Shown: positions 1-6,285, counted from the first letter of the stretch. The stretch: 9,868 bases of DNA from an uncultured Alistipes sp. (GCA_910586375.1 CAJUIE010000060.1:1-9868), one strand, 5' to 3'. Program-made: numbers and translations. The notes: a model not told the origin generated them from the sequence alone.

Positions 1-150
1 CCCCAGTCCCATGCCGGCTCCGAGCATGACCGTAAGCATGAAGATGCCCCAGAAAACCCCCAGCGCCGTCATAATACTGCGCTTGCGGTTGCGGGAAATC
101 GTCTGCCAGATTTCGTTCCAACGGTCGATATCAAAAAATCGGGTCATCAT
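1..150 (-). CDS. ABC transporter permease, MacB/FtsX type (N-terminal fragment)
   Basis: This is the first 50 residues of a membrane permease; the rest lies beyond the left edge. Reading leftwards from tandem ATG codons (148-150 and 145-147), the protein begins MMTRFFDIDRWNEIWQTISR. It continues with a basic stretch (NRKR, residues 21-24) and a hydrophobic membrane helix from about residue 28 to 50. This layout matches the start of the neighbouring permease at 253-1506 (IWTSVRRNK, then a helix with WGIFML), and both share a WGIFML core. The two are therefore paralogous MacB_PCD/FtsX permeases, probably working as a heterodimer with the ATPase at 1503-2189. It lies 102 nt downstream of the previous gene on the same strand and is probably cotranscribed. 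No clear ribosome-binding site is visible, which is usual in Bacteroidetes. The choice between the two ATGs is open. Confidence 0.85.
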   Translation of the reverse strand, partial: MMTRFFDIDRWNEIWQTISRNRKRSIMTALGVFWGIFMLTVMLGAGMGLG

Positions 151-160
151 GAGTTTTATT

Positions 161-188
161 TTTCGGCTTCAGCCAGTGCGAGCCGAAA
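161..188. repeat. 8-bp inverted repeat between the two permease genes
   Basis: TTTCGGCT (161-168) and AGCCGAAA (181-188) are perfect inverted copies around a 12-nt loop, in the 102-nt spacer between the permease genes. On the transcribed minus strand the hairpin ends 11 nt before the tandem ATG codons of the second permease and is followed by an A-rich stretch, not a T run. It is therefore not a standard terminator. It could affect mRNA processing or translation of the second permease. It also contains GCGAGCC (178-184), a word common in the other intergenic hairpins of this window. Confidence 0.5.
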
Positions 189-252
189 GTTGCTCCGGTT
201 CGCGCTGCATTCACCGCTGGGCCGCCCGGTAAAATCATTCATTCTTCATTCG

Positions 253-1506
253 TTATTTGTTGTACCTCAGGGCATCGATGGTTTTGAGCCGGGCAGCACG
301 GCGGGCAGGAACATAACCCGCGATCAGGCCTGCAACGACCAGCAGCACAGTAGCACTGACGGCGATACCCAGATCGAGCGTCGGATCGAGGAAGATGGCA
401 GGCCCCCCTCCGGAAGCTTGTTGTGGCTCCACAATGAAATGGTTCACCGCCTCCATAACCCCCACACCCAGGACCAGCCCGACATAGCCAAACGCTGCCG
501 TAATGCACACCGACTCGGTGAGAATCAGACGAATGATCGACGACGGCCGGGCTCCAAGAGCCTTGCGGATGCCGAACTCGGCCGTACGCTCGGTAATGGT
601 CACCAGCATGATGTTGCTCACACCGACAACCCCGGCAAAGAGGGTCCCCAGGCCGATGATCCAGACGAAGATGTCGATCCCCCTGAAGACAACCAGGATA
701 TTTTTGTAGCGTTCCATGGTGTTATTGATCCAAATAGCACTCTCGTCGTCGGGAGCAAAACGATGTTCGGCAGCCAGCCGCGCGAGAAGGCGTCTTTCAA
801 AGTCGGCCATTGCCTCATCAGTTTCGATGCCCTCCACGGTGATGGTGGCGCAGTCGACCTCGGGGTCATCGGCTTTGAAGATAAGCTGTCCGGTGCTTAG
901 CGGGATGAAGCACACGGAGCTGTTGCGGCGGGCGTCCCCTTCCTGTACACCAACCACCGTAAAGATCGTATGGCCAACCTTAACGGGCTTGCCCAGGGGG
1001 TCCTGGCCCTTAAAGAGAAGACGTTGCATCGGCTCGTCGATGACAATCGACTTGCGGCGCTGCTCAACATCGGCAGCGTTGATGAAGCGTCCGGAAGCAA
1101 GCCGGACCCCCTGAATTTGGGCCGTACCGGGCAGTGCTCCGCAAGGGAAGACGCTGGTAAACTCGCCGTTGCAGGTGGCCGTCTGAGTACTATACCAGCC
1201 TTCGGCGGCGACCTGCCCTATCTCGGGAAATTCACGGCGCATGATCTCCAGATCGCTGTTTTTCATAGCGATGCGACGCCCTTTCTGATAACCTTTATAA
1301 GCTTTGGATGTCCTGCCGCCGTAAAGGTTGATGGAGTTGGTGGCATAGTCGCCAAAATTGGAGAGTACCCCGTTCTCGAGCCCGTTGCCCGAGCCCAGGA
1401 GTATCGACAGCATAAAGATGCCCCACGCCACCGAAAAGCCCGTGAGCAGCGTACGCAGTTTATTACGGCGCACCGAAGTCCAGATTTCGAGCAGCAGTTC
1501 GTTCAT
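253..1506 (-). CDS. ABC transporter permease, MacB/FtsX family (417 aa)
   Basis: This is an inner-membrane subunit of a MacB-type ABC exporter, the class that drives export from the inner membrane or periplasm (antibiotics, peptides, lipids). It has four predicted membrane helices in the usual 1+3 arrangement: about residues 20-40, 279-303, 328-351 and 378-400. A large periplasmic MacB_PCD domain fills residues 45-270. The conserved cytoplasmic coupling segment EFGIRKALGA is at 310-319. Near the C-terminus P400-ARRAARLKTIDALRYNK fits the family ending (PARRAA..dP..aLR). Length is normal for the non-fused form. Its start (ATG 1504-1506) overlaps the stop of the ATPase gene in an ATGA, so translation is probably coupled. 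The substrate cannot be deduced. Gene symbols such as macB usually denote the fused form, so none is given. Confidence 0.93.
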   Translation of the reverse strand: MNELLLEIWTSVRRNKLRTLLTGFSVAWGIFMLSILLGSGNGLENGVLSNFGDYATNSINLYGGRTSKAYKGYQKGRRIAMKNSDLEIMRREFPEIGQVAAEGWYSTQTATCNGEFTSVFPCGALPGTAQIQGVRLASGRFINAADVEQRRKSIVIDEPMQRLLFKGQDPLGKPVKVGHTIFTVVGVQEGDARRNSSVCFIPLSTGQLIFKADDPEVDCATITVEGIETDEAMADFERRLLARLAAEHRFAPDDESAIWINNTMERYKNILVVFRGIDIFVWIIGLGTLFAGVVGVSNIMLVTITERTAEFGIRKALGARPSSIIRLILTESVCITAAFGYVGLVLGVGVMEAVNHFIVEPQQASGGGPAIFLDPTLDLGIAVSATVLLVVAGLIAGYVPARRAARLKTIDALRYNK

Positions 1507-2189
1507 CGTCCCAGGCCTGTCGGGGTGATCGAGTCAATAACTCCGTCACGCAGACGGATGATGCGGTCGGTCTGGTCGGCGATGGCCTGCTCGTGAGTCA
1601 CGCAGATGATGGTCATGCCCATTTCGAGGTTCACGCGCCGCAAAAGGTTCATCACCTCCTGCGACGTGGCGCTGTCGAGGGCACCCGTCGGTTCGTCGGC
1701 CAGAATGATCTGCGGCTTGTTGATCAGGGCCCGGGCTATGGCCACACGTTGTTTCTGCCCGCCCGACATTTCGTTAGGCCGGTGCGACGCCCACTCCCGG
1801 AGCCCAAGTAAGTCAAGGTACTCCAGCGCCAGAGCGTTGCGCTTGCGACGCGCGACCCCCTGATAGTAAAGCGGCAGAGCGACATTCTCCACGGCATTCT
1901 TATAGCTTATAAGATTGAACGACTGAAAGATGTAACCAATCATCGAGTTACGCGCTTCGGCAGCCTGCGTTTCGTTGAGATGGCGGATCAGCCGCCCGGC
2001 CAGGTAGTAGTTGCCACTGTCATAGTCGTCGAGAATACCCAGAATATTCAGCAACGTAGACTTGCCCGAGCCCGAGGCTCCCATGATCGAAACCAGCTCG
2101 CCGCGAGCCACTTCGAGGTCGATGCCCTTGAGTACGTGGAGGGGCGAACCGTTGTTATAAGTCTTGTTAATCTGTTCGAGCCGGATCAT
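1503..2189 (-). CDS. ABC transporter ATP-binding protein, MacB/LolD type (228 aa)
   Basis: This is the cytoplasmic ATPase that powers the neighbouring permeases. All nucleotide-binding motifs are intact: Walker A GASGSGKST (37-45), Q-loop Gln89 (IFQSFNL), signature MSGGQ (141-145), Walker B IILADEP with Glu166, D-loop GALD (169-172) and switch His199 (VTHE). The length and the motif spacing are typical of the MacB/LolD/FtsE branch. It is the first gene of the leftward operon: ATPase, permease, second permease. A Bacteroidetes-type promoter lies about 70 nt upstream (2257-2286, minus strand). An HlyD-like adaptor and an outer-membrane TolC-like protein often accompany such sets; neither is in this window, and they could lie to the left. 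Confidence 0.95.
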   Translation of the reverse strand: MIRLEQINKTYNNGSPLHVLKGIDLEVARGELVSIMGASGSGKSTLLNILGILDDYDSGNYYLAGRLIRHLNETQAAEARNSMIGYIFQSFNLISYKNAVENVALPLYYQGVARRKRNALALEYLDLLGLREWASHRPNEMSGGQKQRVAIARALINKPQIILADEPTGALDSATSQEVMNLLRRVNLEMGMTIICVTHEQAIADQTDRIIRLRDGVIDSITPTGLGR

Positions 2190-2256
2190 GTTGGCGATGG
2201 TCTGTTTGCATGGACAGAAGACCGGAAACTACGGCCTTCCGAAAAAATCAACGGAA

Positions 2257-2286
2257 CAAAGATAGTAACTATTATCCGAAAAACAA
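2257..2286 (-). promoter_or_regulatory. Candidate promoter of the ABC transporter operon
   Basis: On the minus strand TATCTTTG (2264-2257) is a perfect match to the Bacteroidetes -7 element TAnnTTTG. A TTG (2286-2284) lies 19 nt further upstream, where the -33 TTTG is expected. Transcription would start near 2250, giving a leader of about 60 nt before the ATPase start codon at 2189. The assignment rests on motif and spacing only. Confidence 0.65.
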
Positions 2287-2359
2287 TTTATTTTTATCGA
2301 AAATCAATAAATACAACCTTTATTTTCGCCACAGACATAAAAAATTCGGGTTCCGAAGA

Positions 2360-2390
2360 TTTGGGACAAACAGCTTTTTTGCGATATTTG
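2360..2390 (+). promoter_or_regulatory. Candidate promoter of the FCD regulator gene
   Basis: TTTG (2360-2363), 19 nt, then GATATTTG (2383-2390) fits the Bacteroidetes TTTG-N19-TAnnTTTG pattern with one mismatch (G for T at the first base of the -7 box). The start of transcription would fall near 2397, leaving a leader of only about 14 nt before ATG 2411. It is back-to-back with the ABC promoter; the whole spacer 2190-2410 (221 nt) is AT-rich and holds no other gene that I can see. Confidence 0.55.
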
Positions 2391-2410
2391 TGGGATCAAA
2401 ACAAGCTGTC

Positions 2411-3115
2411 ATGGATTACCCGGCCCCAGCCAAACAAGAAGAAATCGTACTCAAATACATCAAGGAGCAACTTTACTCGGGACAGTTGCAGCCGGGTGAG
2501 CGGCTGCCCGCCGAACGGCGACTGGCCGAAATGTTGGGTGTGAGCCGCGCCCACGTGCGGGCTGCCTTCCAGAAACTGGAGTTCTACGGTATTGTCCGCA
2601 CCTTTCCTCAAAGCGGTACGGTCGTGGCCCACGAAAACATGCAAATTCTCGAACGAATGCTGACCGACGCCCTGCAGATCGGACGCTTCGACTTCGCCTC
2701 GCTGGTCTACGTGCGCGAGCTTCTCGAAACGGAGGCCGTAAGGCTCTGTGCACTCAACCGCACAGACGACGACCTGAAGGAGCTCGAACAGGCCCTGCAA
2801 GCCTGCGAAGAGAAATTCTACACCGAAGAGCGCATCTCCCGCGATTTTGCCTACCACCAGGCACTGGCGCGCGGGAGCCACAACCCGGTGCTGTCGTCGT
2901 TGCTGCTGGTCATCACTCCCGATGTATTGCGCTATTACCACCGTTACAGGGTCTGCGCAACGCCAACCGAAGAGGTTTTCCACCAGCACCGCGAAATACT
3001 GCACTGTATTCGCCAACGCGACGAGCAAGGCGTAACCGAAATGATGCGCCGGCACCTGAAGTCGCTGCGTGATTTTGCGGTCTCCAATAACGACGAAAAC
3101 CACTTTCTGGAGTAA
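2411..3115 (+). CDS. GntR/FadR-family transcriptional regulator with FCD domain (234 aa)
   Basis: This is a DNA-binding repressor or activator that senses a small ligand, often an organic or sugar acid. The N-terminal winged helix-turn-helix spans about residues 5-75 and has the GntR signature LQPGERLPAERRLAEMLGVS (26-45), then RAHVRAAFQKLEFYGIV and the wing segment QSGTVV. The C-terminal all-helical FCD domain (about 95-225) keeps the four usual metal ligands: Asp145 and His149 (DFAYH), His193 (HQHREIL) and His215 (RRHLKSL). The open frame extends upstream to 2210, but that part is AT-rich, crosses the predicted promoter and does not look like protein. I chose ATG 2411, which gives the normal FadR-like length. 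It diverges from the ABC transporter operon, so control of itself and of that operon is a reasonable guess. The ligand is unknown. Confidence 0.92.
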   Translation: MDYPAPAKQEEIVLKYIKEQLYSGQLQPGERLPAERRLAEMLGVSRAHVRAAFQKLEFYGIVRTFPQSGTVVAHENMQILERMLTDALQIGRFDFASLVYVRELLETEAVRLCALNRTDDDLKELEQALQACEEKFYTEERISRDFAYHQALARGSHNPVLSSLLLVITPDVLRYYHRYRVCATPTEEVFHQHREILHCIRQRDEQGVTEMMRRHLKSLRDFAVSNNDENHFLE

Positions 3116-3120
3116 ATTCT

Positions 3121-3169
3121 GAGGGGGGGGGGCAGAGGCACGAAAAAAGTACCTCGCCCTACCCCCCTC
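3121..3169 (+). repeat. Long hairpin with a ten-G tract after the regulator gene
   Basis: Six bases after the regulator stop codon begins a run of ten G (3123-3132). The segment can fold back on itself: the G tract pairs with CCCCCC (3162-3167), GGGC (3130-3133) with GCCC (3156-3159), and GAGG (3135-3138) with CCTC (3152-3155), around an A-rich loop. No T run follows, so it is a poor intrinsic terminator but may block 3' exonucleases. The homopolymer is prone to length change. The remaining spacer up to the tRNA promoter shows nothing else. Confidence 0.55.
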
Positions 3170-3226
3170 TACAGGGAGTATAAAGACGGTTTTCAGAGAA
3201 TTTTCAATAAAATTTCCGCCGTTTTC

Positions 3227-3257
3227 TTGCACAATTCGGATTTTTACCCTACATTTG
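3227..3257 (+). promoter_or_regulatory. Promoter of the tRNA-Arg gene
   Basis: TTG (3227-3229), a 20-nt spacer and TACATTTG (3250-3257), a perfect TAnnTTTG -7 element, lie just before the tRNA. The expected transcription start near 3264 leaves a short 5' leader of about six nucleotides before the mature end at 3270. This is the clearest promoter in the window because it serves a stable RNA at the right distance. Confidence 0.75.
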
Positions 3258-3269
3258 CATTCGCAATTC

Positions 3270-3343
3270 GGCACCGTAGCTTAATTGAATAGAGCATCTG
3301 ACTACGGATCAGAAGGTTACAGGTTTGAGTCCTGTCGGTGTCA
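3270..3343 (+). tRNA. tRNA-Arg (anticodon ACG)
   Basis: The sequence folds into a complete 74-nt cloverleaf. The acceptor stem GGCACCG (3270-3276) pairs with CGGTGTC (3336-3342), with one G-T pair. The D arm is GCTT...GAGC. The anticodon stem TCTGA/TCAGA closes loop CTACGGA with anticodon ACG, so it reads CGN arginine codons after A34 is edited to inosine. The T arm is ACAGG-TTTGAGT-CCTGT. The discriminator is A3343; the next bases are CT, so CCA is added after transcription. It has its own promoter upstream and a strong terminator directly downstream. Confidence 0.96.
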
Positions 3344-3345
3344 CT

Positions 3346-3376
3346 AAAAAAGAGAGCCTTTGAGGCTCTCTTTTTT
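3346..3376. terminator. Bidirectional intrinsic terminator between tRNA-Arg and the DUF4301 gene
   Basis: AGAGAGCC (3351-3358) pairs perfectly with GGCTCTCT (3364-3371) around the loop TTTGA. It is flanked by six A (3346-3351) and six T (3371-3376). The A and T tracts make it an efficient rho-independent terminator in both directions. It ends the tRNA transcript two bases after the discriminator region, and the convergent DUF4301 transcript from the other side. Confidence 0.92.
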
Positions 3377-3389
3377 GCATTTGAGCGGG

Positions 3390-3419
3390 GGGGGCGTCGC
3401 CCCCGGATACTCGATCCGG
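3390..3419 (-). repeat. Two abutting GC hairpins just after the DUF4301 stop codon
   Basis: CCGGAT (3403-3408) pairs with ATCCGG (3414-3419) around ACTCG, directly touching the stop codon at 3420-3422. Next to it GGGGGC (3390-3395) pairs with GCCCCC (3399-3404) around GTC. The two stems share bases 3403-3404, so they compete at the junction. The second stem is part of an eight-G tract (3387-3394). Neither has a T run. Together with the terminator at 3346-3376 they give the DUF4301 mRNA a heavily structured 3' end. Confidence 0.55.
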
Positions 3420-4853
3420 CTATTGATGCTGGGGCCGCAACAGGTCCTGCACAACCTTTACCGGTGAGAAGGTCGAGATGGGCACGTCGACAAAAATCGT
3501 ATTCCAGCGGGCCATAGCACCGTTCCAGAGCCCCGGGAGTTCCTGGGCCCGCAATTCGCGACCGCACGACGACTTGGACGATATGAATCCCGTGGCCGGA
3601 TCGACATACTGCCGCAGGTCGAACTTACGACCCTCTGCGTCACGCACGCCGCACACCAGGTCGACCGGGTTGAAATGCGTCGCCGACTTCATCAGAGGCT
3701 GGTCATCGGGCGCAATCTGGCTCGACTCGGCAATCTGCAACGACTCGGTACCGTCGGGGTTCTTCACCCAGAAAGGTCCGCCGCCCGGCTCCCCCTCGTT
3801 GCGGACCATGCCGCAGACGCGAATCGGCCGATGGAGAATATCATGCAGCAGAGCCCCATCATAAAGGGCAGGCAACTTCACACAAAGCTCCTTTTCGATG
3901 AAGCGGGCGACGGCAGCCAGATCAGCAGTTCCAGCATCCAGAGCAGCAAGATACCCGGCTGCTTGTCTTTGCAAGTCGAGAAGTACCCCGGCCAACGCCT
4001 TTTTATAGCGCACGGTATCACCGCGCCGGGCATCGGTCGTCACATTATCGATGTTCTTGATGAAAACCATGTCGGCGTCGATTTCGTTGAGGTTTTCAAT
4101 CAGGGCTCCGTGGCCGGCCGGCCGGAAAAACAGACGCCCATCGTCCTGGCGAAAGGGGGTGTTGTCGGGGTTGACGGCAATAGTGTCGGTCGAGGGTTTC
4201 TGCACCGAGAAGGTGATTTCGTAGCGAATGCCGAAACGTTTTTCATAAAGGGGCAATTTGGCGGCGAGGAGCTTTTCAAACCCCGTCCTGTGCTCGGGCG
4301 AAACGGTGAAATGAATGCGCACCACCCCGCCAGCCGCAGCATAGGCAGCGCCCTCCACGAGGTGTTCTTCAACCGCCTTGCGGGCACCCTCCGGGTAGGC
4401 GTGGAAGGTCACCAGTCCTTTAGGACATTGACCGTACCCCAGCCCCTCACCCACGATAGCCGTAACTATGGCCCGATCGTCGGCACCCTCCGGCAGCAGA
4501 GCTTGCAGCTCAGGCCAGAAAGCAAAATCCCCGATACGCTCTGACAGCGTATCAATCCCCTTGCCTCGCTTACCTTCGTTGACAAACTCAAAGAGCTCCT
4601 TGAACATACGGGTCGCAGCACCTGAAGCCGGCACGAACTTCACGACTGCGAGCCGGTCGGCGGCCTCCTCATAGCGTGCTACAGCTTCGTCGGTCTCTTC
4701 GTCGGTCAGGATTTTCACGCCGTCACCGGGCGAGGCAGCGCGCACAACACTCAGAAAAGGGAATCCACGGCGGAAGTTTTCGATCTGCTGCCCGACGGCT
4801 TCAGCCGTGAGCCCATGATCGGCAATTTGTTTCAGGTCTTCTTGGGTAAACAT
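3420..4853 (-). CDS. DUF4301 family protein, possibly a nucleotidyltransferase-like enzyme (477 aa)
   Basis: This is a large soluble protein with no signal peptide or membrane segment, which I recognise as a Bacteroidetes DUF4301 member of unassigned function. What can be read suggests a sugar-nucleotidyltransferase fold. VPASGAATRMFKEL (74-87) resembles the G-rich nucleotide-binding loop of pyrophosphorylases (G.GTRM..K). Then come VQKPSTDTIA (217-226), RPAGHGALIENL (244-255) and FIKNIDNV (264-271), in the same order as the Q..P, P.GHG..Y..L and N.DN motifs of the UDP-GlcNAc/UDP-glucose pyrophosphorylase family. The C-terminal half has other likely conserved blocks: HDILHRPIRVCGMVRNEGEP (337-356), KSATHFNPVDLVCG (389-402) and FISSKSSCGREL (423-434). 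The start is ATG 4851-4853; no ribosome-binding site is clear. It stands alone on the minus strand, convergent with the tRNA. A pyrophosphorylase role is inference only. Confidence 0.9.
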   Translation of the reverse strand: MFTQEDLKQIADHGLTAEAVGQQIENFRRGFPFLSVVRAASPGDGVKILTDEETDEAVARYEEAADRLAVVKFVPASGAATRMFKELFEFVNEGKRGKGIDTLSERIGDFAFWPELQALLPEGADDRAIVTAIVGEGLGYGQCPKGLVTFHAYPEGARKAVEEHLVEGAAYAAAGGVVRIHFTVSPEHRTGFEKLLAAKLPLYEKRFGIRYEITFSVQKPSTDTIAVNPDNTPFRQDDGRLFFRPAGHGALIENLNEIDADMVFIKNIDNVTTDARRGDTVRYKKALAGVLLDLQRQAAGYLAALDAGTADLAAVARFIEKELCVKLPALYDGALLHDILHRPIRVCGMVRNEGEPGGGPFWVKNPDGTESLQIAESSQIAPDDQPLMKSATHFNPVDLVCGVRDAEGRKFDLRQYVDPATGFISSKSSCGRELRAQELPGLWNGAMARWNTIFVDVPISTFSPVKVVQDLLRPQHQ

Positions 4854-4931
4854 AAATACAGGTGGGTTTTATGGTTGTATCGTTCATGCATTTCCGGATA
4901 TTTCAGTCGTCAGAAAAGCGTGCCGGAACCC

Positions 4932-4985
4932 GCGGAGCAAGACACCCAAAGTGTCGAGCCTCCACGAGGCAGGGCTACGGCTCGC
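4932..4985 (-). repeat. Structured intergenic repeat, copy A
   Basis: Read on the minus strand, this 54-nt unit starts GCGAGCCG and ends TTGCTCCGC. The outer stem GAGCC/GGCTC encloses a short hairpin GCCTC-GTG-GAGGC. It is followed by a second hairpin GACAC-TTTGG-GTGTC. Its first 31 nt match copy C (9634-9685) at 26 positions and the last 9 nt are identical. The middle hairpin differs in sequence but keeps its pairing. It lies in the 252-nt spacer between the divergent DUF4301 and murB genes. Confidence 0.72.
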
Positions 4986-5007
4986 CCGGCTAAAGCCGGA
5001 ATTTTTT
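4986..5007 (+). terminator. Terminator-like hairpin with T run in the DUF4301-murB spacer
   Basis: CCGGC (4986-4990) pairs with GCCGG (4995-4999) around TAAA, followed two bases later by six T (5002-5007). It has the form of a short intrinsic terminator for rightward transcription. No gene on the plus strand ends here, so it would only stop antisense or read-through transcription. It directly abuts repeat copy A and could be part of that element. The core GGCTAAAGCC reappears inverted as GGCTTTAGCC at 6359-6368. Confidence 0.4.
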
Positions 5008-5072
5008 ACAACGACGCCAGGCTTGCGGCTGCCGCCTTGAAACCAAAGCGGCTACTTCGGCCTTCATGTTAC

Positions 5073-5080
5073 CAAAGTTA
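5073..5080 (-). promoter_or_regulatory. Candidate leftward -7 element for the DUF4301 gene
   Basis: On the minus strand TAACTTTG is a perfect TAnnTTTG match. It is the only such match that I found in the spacer upstream of the DUF4301 gene. No -33 TTTG is present at the usual distance, and the leader would be about 210 nt and contain repeat copy A. It forms a perfect inverted repeat with the rightward element at 5092-5099. Confidence 0.35.
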
Positions 5081-5091
5081 ATAAAAATTTC

Positions 5092-5099
5092 TAACTTTG
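5092..5099 (+). promoter_or_regulatory. Candidate -7 element of the murB promoter
   Basis: TAACTTTG is a perfect match to TAnnTTTG and lies seven bases before ATG 5106. Transcription would start at or next to the start codon, so the murB message may be leaderless. A convincing -33 TTTG is missing (TTAC at the expected place), which lowers confidence. Confidence 0.5.
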
Positions 5100-5105
5100 C
5101 ACATT

Positions 5106-6113
5106 ATGTTGCAGGAATTTCAACGCATCGACCTGAGCGATCGCACCAGCTTCCACGTGGGGGCCCGTGCTGCGCGGCTCGCGGAAGTGGAGACCGTGGA
5201 CGATCTGCGGGCGCTTTTCGCCGGGGGCGTGCCTGGGCAATGGATGGTCCTTGCCGGGGGTAACAATATTCTGTTTACCCACGATTACGAGGGGTTGCTT
5301 GTCGTGCCTGTCGCACGGCGCATCGAGGTATTGCGAGAGACGGGCGACCGGGTGACGGTGGGCGTCGATGCCGGGGTTGAGTGGGACGACCTGGTGGCAT
5401 GGGCCGTCGACCGGGAGCTGTGGGGGATCGAAAATCTTTCGCTCATTCCCGGCAGAGCCGGGGCGGCTCCGGTGCAGAACATTGGGGCTTATGGCTGCGA
5501 GGCCGGGGATGTCATCGAGCGGGTACACATGTACTGCGTCGAATCGGACTCACTGCTGACGCTCGATGCGGCCCATTGCGGTTTCGGTTATCGGGAGAGC
5601 GTCTTCAAAGGGGCACTGCGGGGGCGTGTGGTCATCACGCGAATCGAGGTAGGACTTTCGCGGACACCGCAACCGCGGTTGTGTTACGGCGATGTGGAGC
5701 GCGAGGTCGAGGCCCGCGGCGGCGTCACGTTGCACAACATCCGCGAAGCAATCTGTTCGATTCGGCGAACCAAACTGCCCGATACAGCCGTCATGGGCAA
5801 TGCAGGCAGCTTTTTCAAGAATCCTGTGGTCTCCGAAACGGAGGCTGCGCGGCTGCGAATGACGTTTCCCGACATGCCGTGTTATCCGCTCGCTGACGGA
5901 GGCGTAAAACTGGCCGCGGGATGGCTTATCGACCAGACGGGACTGAAGGGTTATCGCGACGGTCGCGTGGGGGTTCACGAACGGCAGGCGCTCGTACTGG
6001 TCAACTTGGGCGGCGCGACGGGTGCCGAAGTGCTGGCTCTGGCCCGCAAGGTGCAGGCCGCCGTGCGCGAGAAGTTCGGCGTGGAGATCGACACGGAGGT
6101 GAATATCCTATAA
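5106..6113 (+). CDS. murB: UDP-N-acetylenolpyruvoylglucosamine reductase MurB, type I (335 aa)
   Basis: MurB is a cytoplasmic FAD enzyme. It uses NADPH to reduce UDP-GlcNAc-enolpyruvate to UDP-MurNAc, the second committed step of peptidoglycan precursor synthesis. The FAD-binding region covers about residues 15-215, with LAGGNNILF (49-57) and IPGRAGAAPVQNIGAYG (114-130). Arg163 in GYRESVFK, the proton donor Ser235 in GNAGSFFKNP (231-240) and Glu331 in TEVNIL are the expected catalytic residues. The length and the YRES segment fit the E. coli-like type I enzyme. A TTG at 5097 lies in frame upstream but falls inside the predicted -7 box; ATG 5106 starts MLQEFQRIDL and aligns with the family start. 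The DUF4301 gene diverges upstream; tilS follows 302 nt later on the same strand. Confidence 0.97.
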   Translation: MLQEFQRIDLSDRTSFHVGARAARLAEVETVDDLRALFAGGVPGQWMVLAGGNNILFTHDYEGLLVVPVARRIEVLRETGDRVTVGVDAGVEWDDLVAWAVDRELWGIENLSLIPGRAGAAPVQNIGAYGCEAGDVIERVHMYCVESDSLLTLDAAHCGFGYRESVFKGALRGRVVITRIEVGLSRTPQPRLCYGDVEREVEARGGVTLHNIREAICSIRRTKLPDTAVMGNAGSFFKNPVVSETEAARLRMTFPDMPCYPLADGGVKLAAGWLIDQTGLKGYRDGRVGVHERQALVLVNLGGATGAEVLALARKVQAAVREKFGVEIDTEVNIL

Positions 6114-6285
6114 GGCAGAAGAAGAGTGACAGGTTAAAGATGAGACGAAGCCAGTGGAGGAGCGCAGAACGCGAGCCTGCGCCGGAGGAGGGGGGGGGTG
6201 AAAGATAACTCACTGGCATTGCGTTCCACAAAACCCACTGGGTGGACAGCTTGCCAGCCTGACGGTTGCCTTTGTCGCAAAATGT

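Noticed and set aside
190..900. A 236-residue open frame on the plus strand opposite the permease gene
   Set aside because: The composition is low-quality (rich in D, G, H, R, Q) and it is antisense to a clear permease with family motifs.
2210..2410. In-frame N-terminal extension of the FCD regulator
   Set aside because: The extension is AT-rich, Lys/Asn-rich and overlaps both predicted promoters; GntR regulators start close to the winged helix, as ATG 2411 does.
2396..3274. A 292-residue open frame on the minus strand across the regulator gene
   Set aside because: It is antisense to a well-supported FCD regulator, runs through the G-tract hairpin and has no family signature.
3270..3420. 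Possible integration site at the tRNA-Arg 3' end
   Set aside because: No direct repeat of the tRNA 3' end, integrase or phage gene is seen in the window; the tRNA is directly followed by a normal terminator and a chromosomal gene.
3675..4544. A 289-residue open frame on the plus strand opposite the DUF4301 gene
   Set aside because: It lies wholly inside the DUF4301 coding region, has no recognisable domain and no promoter, and is explained by the GC-rich codon pattern of the real gene.
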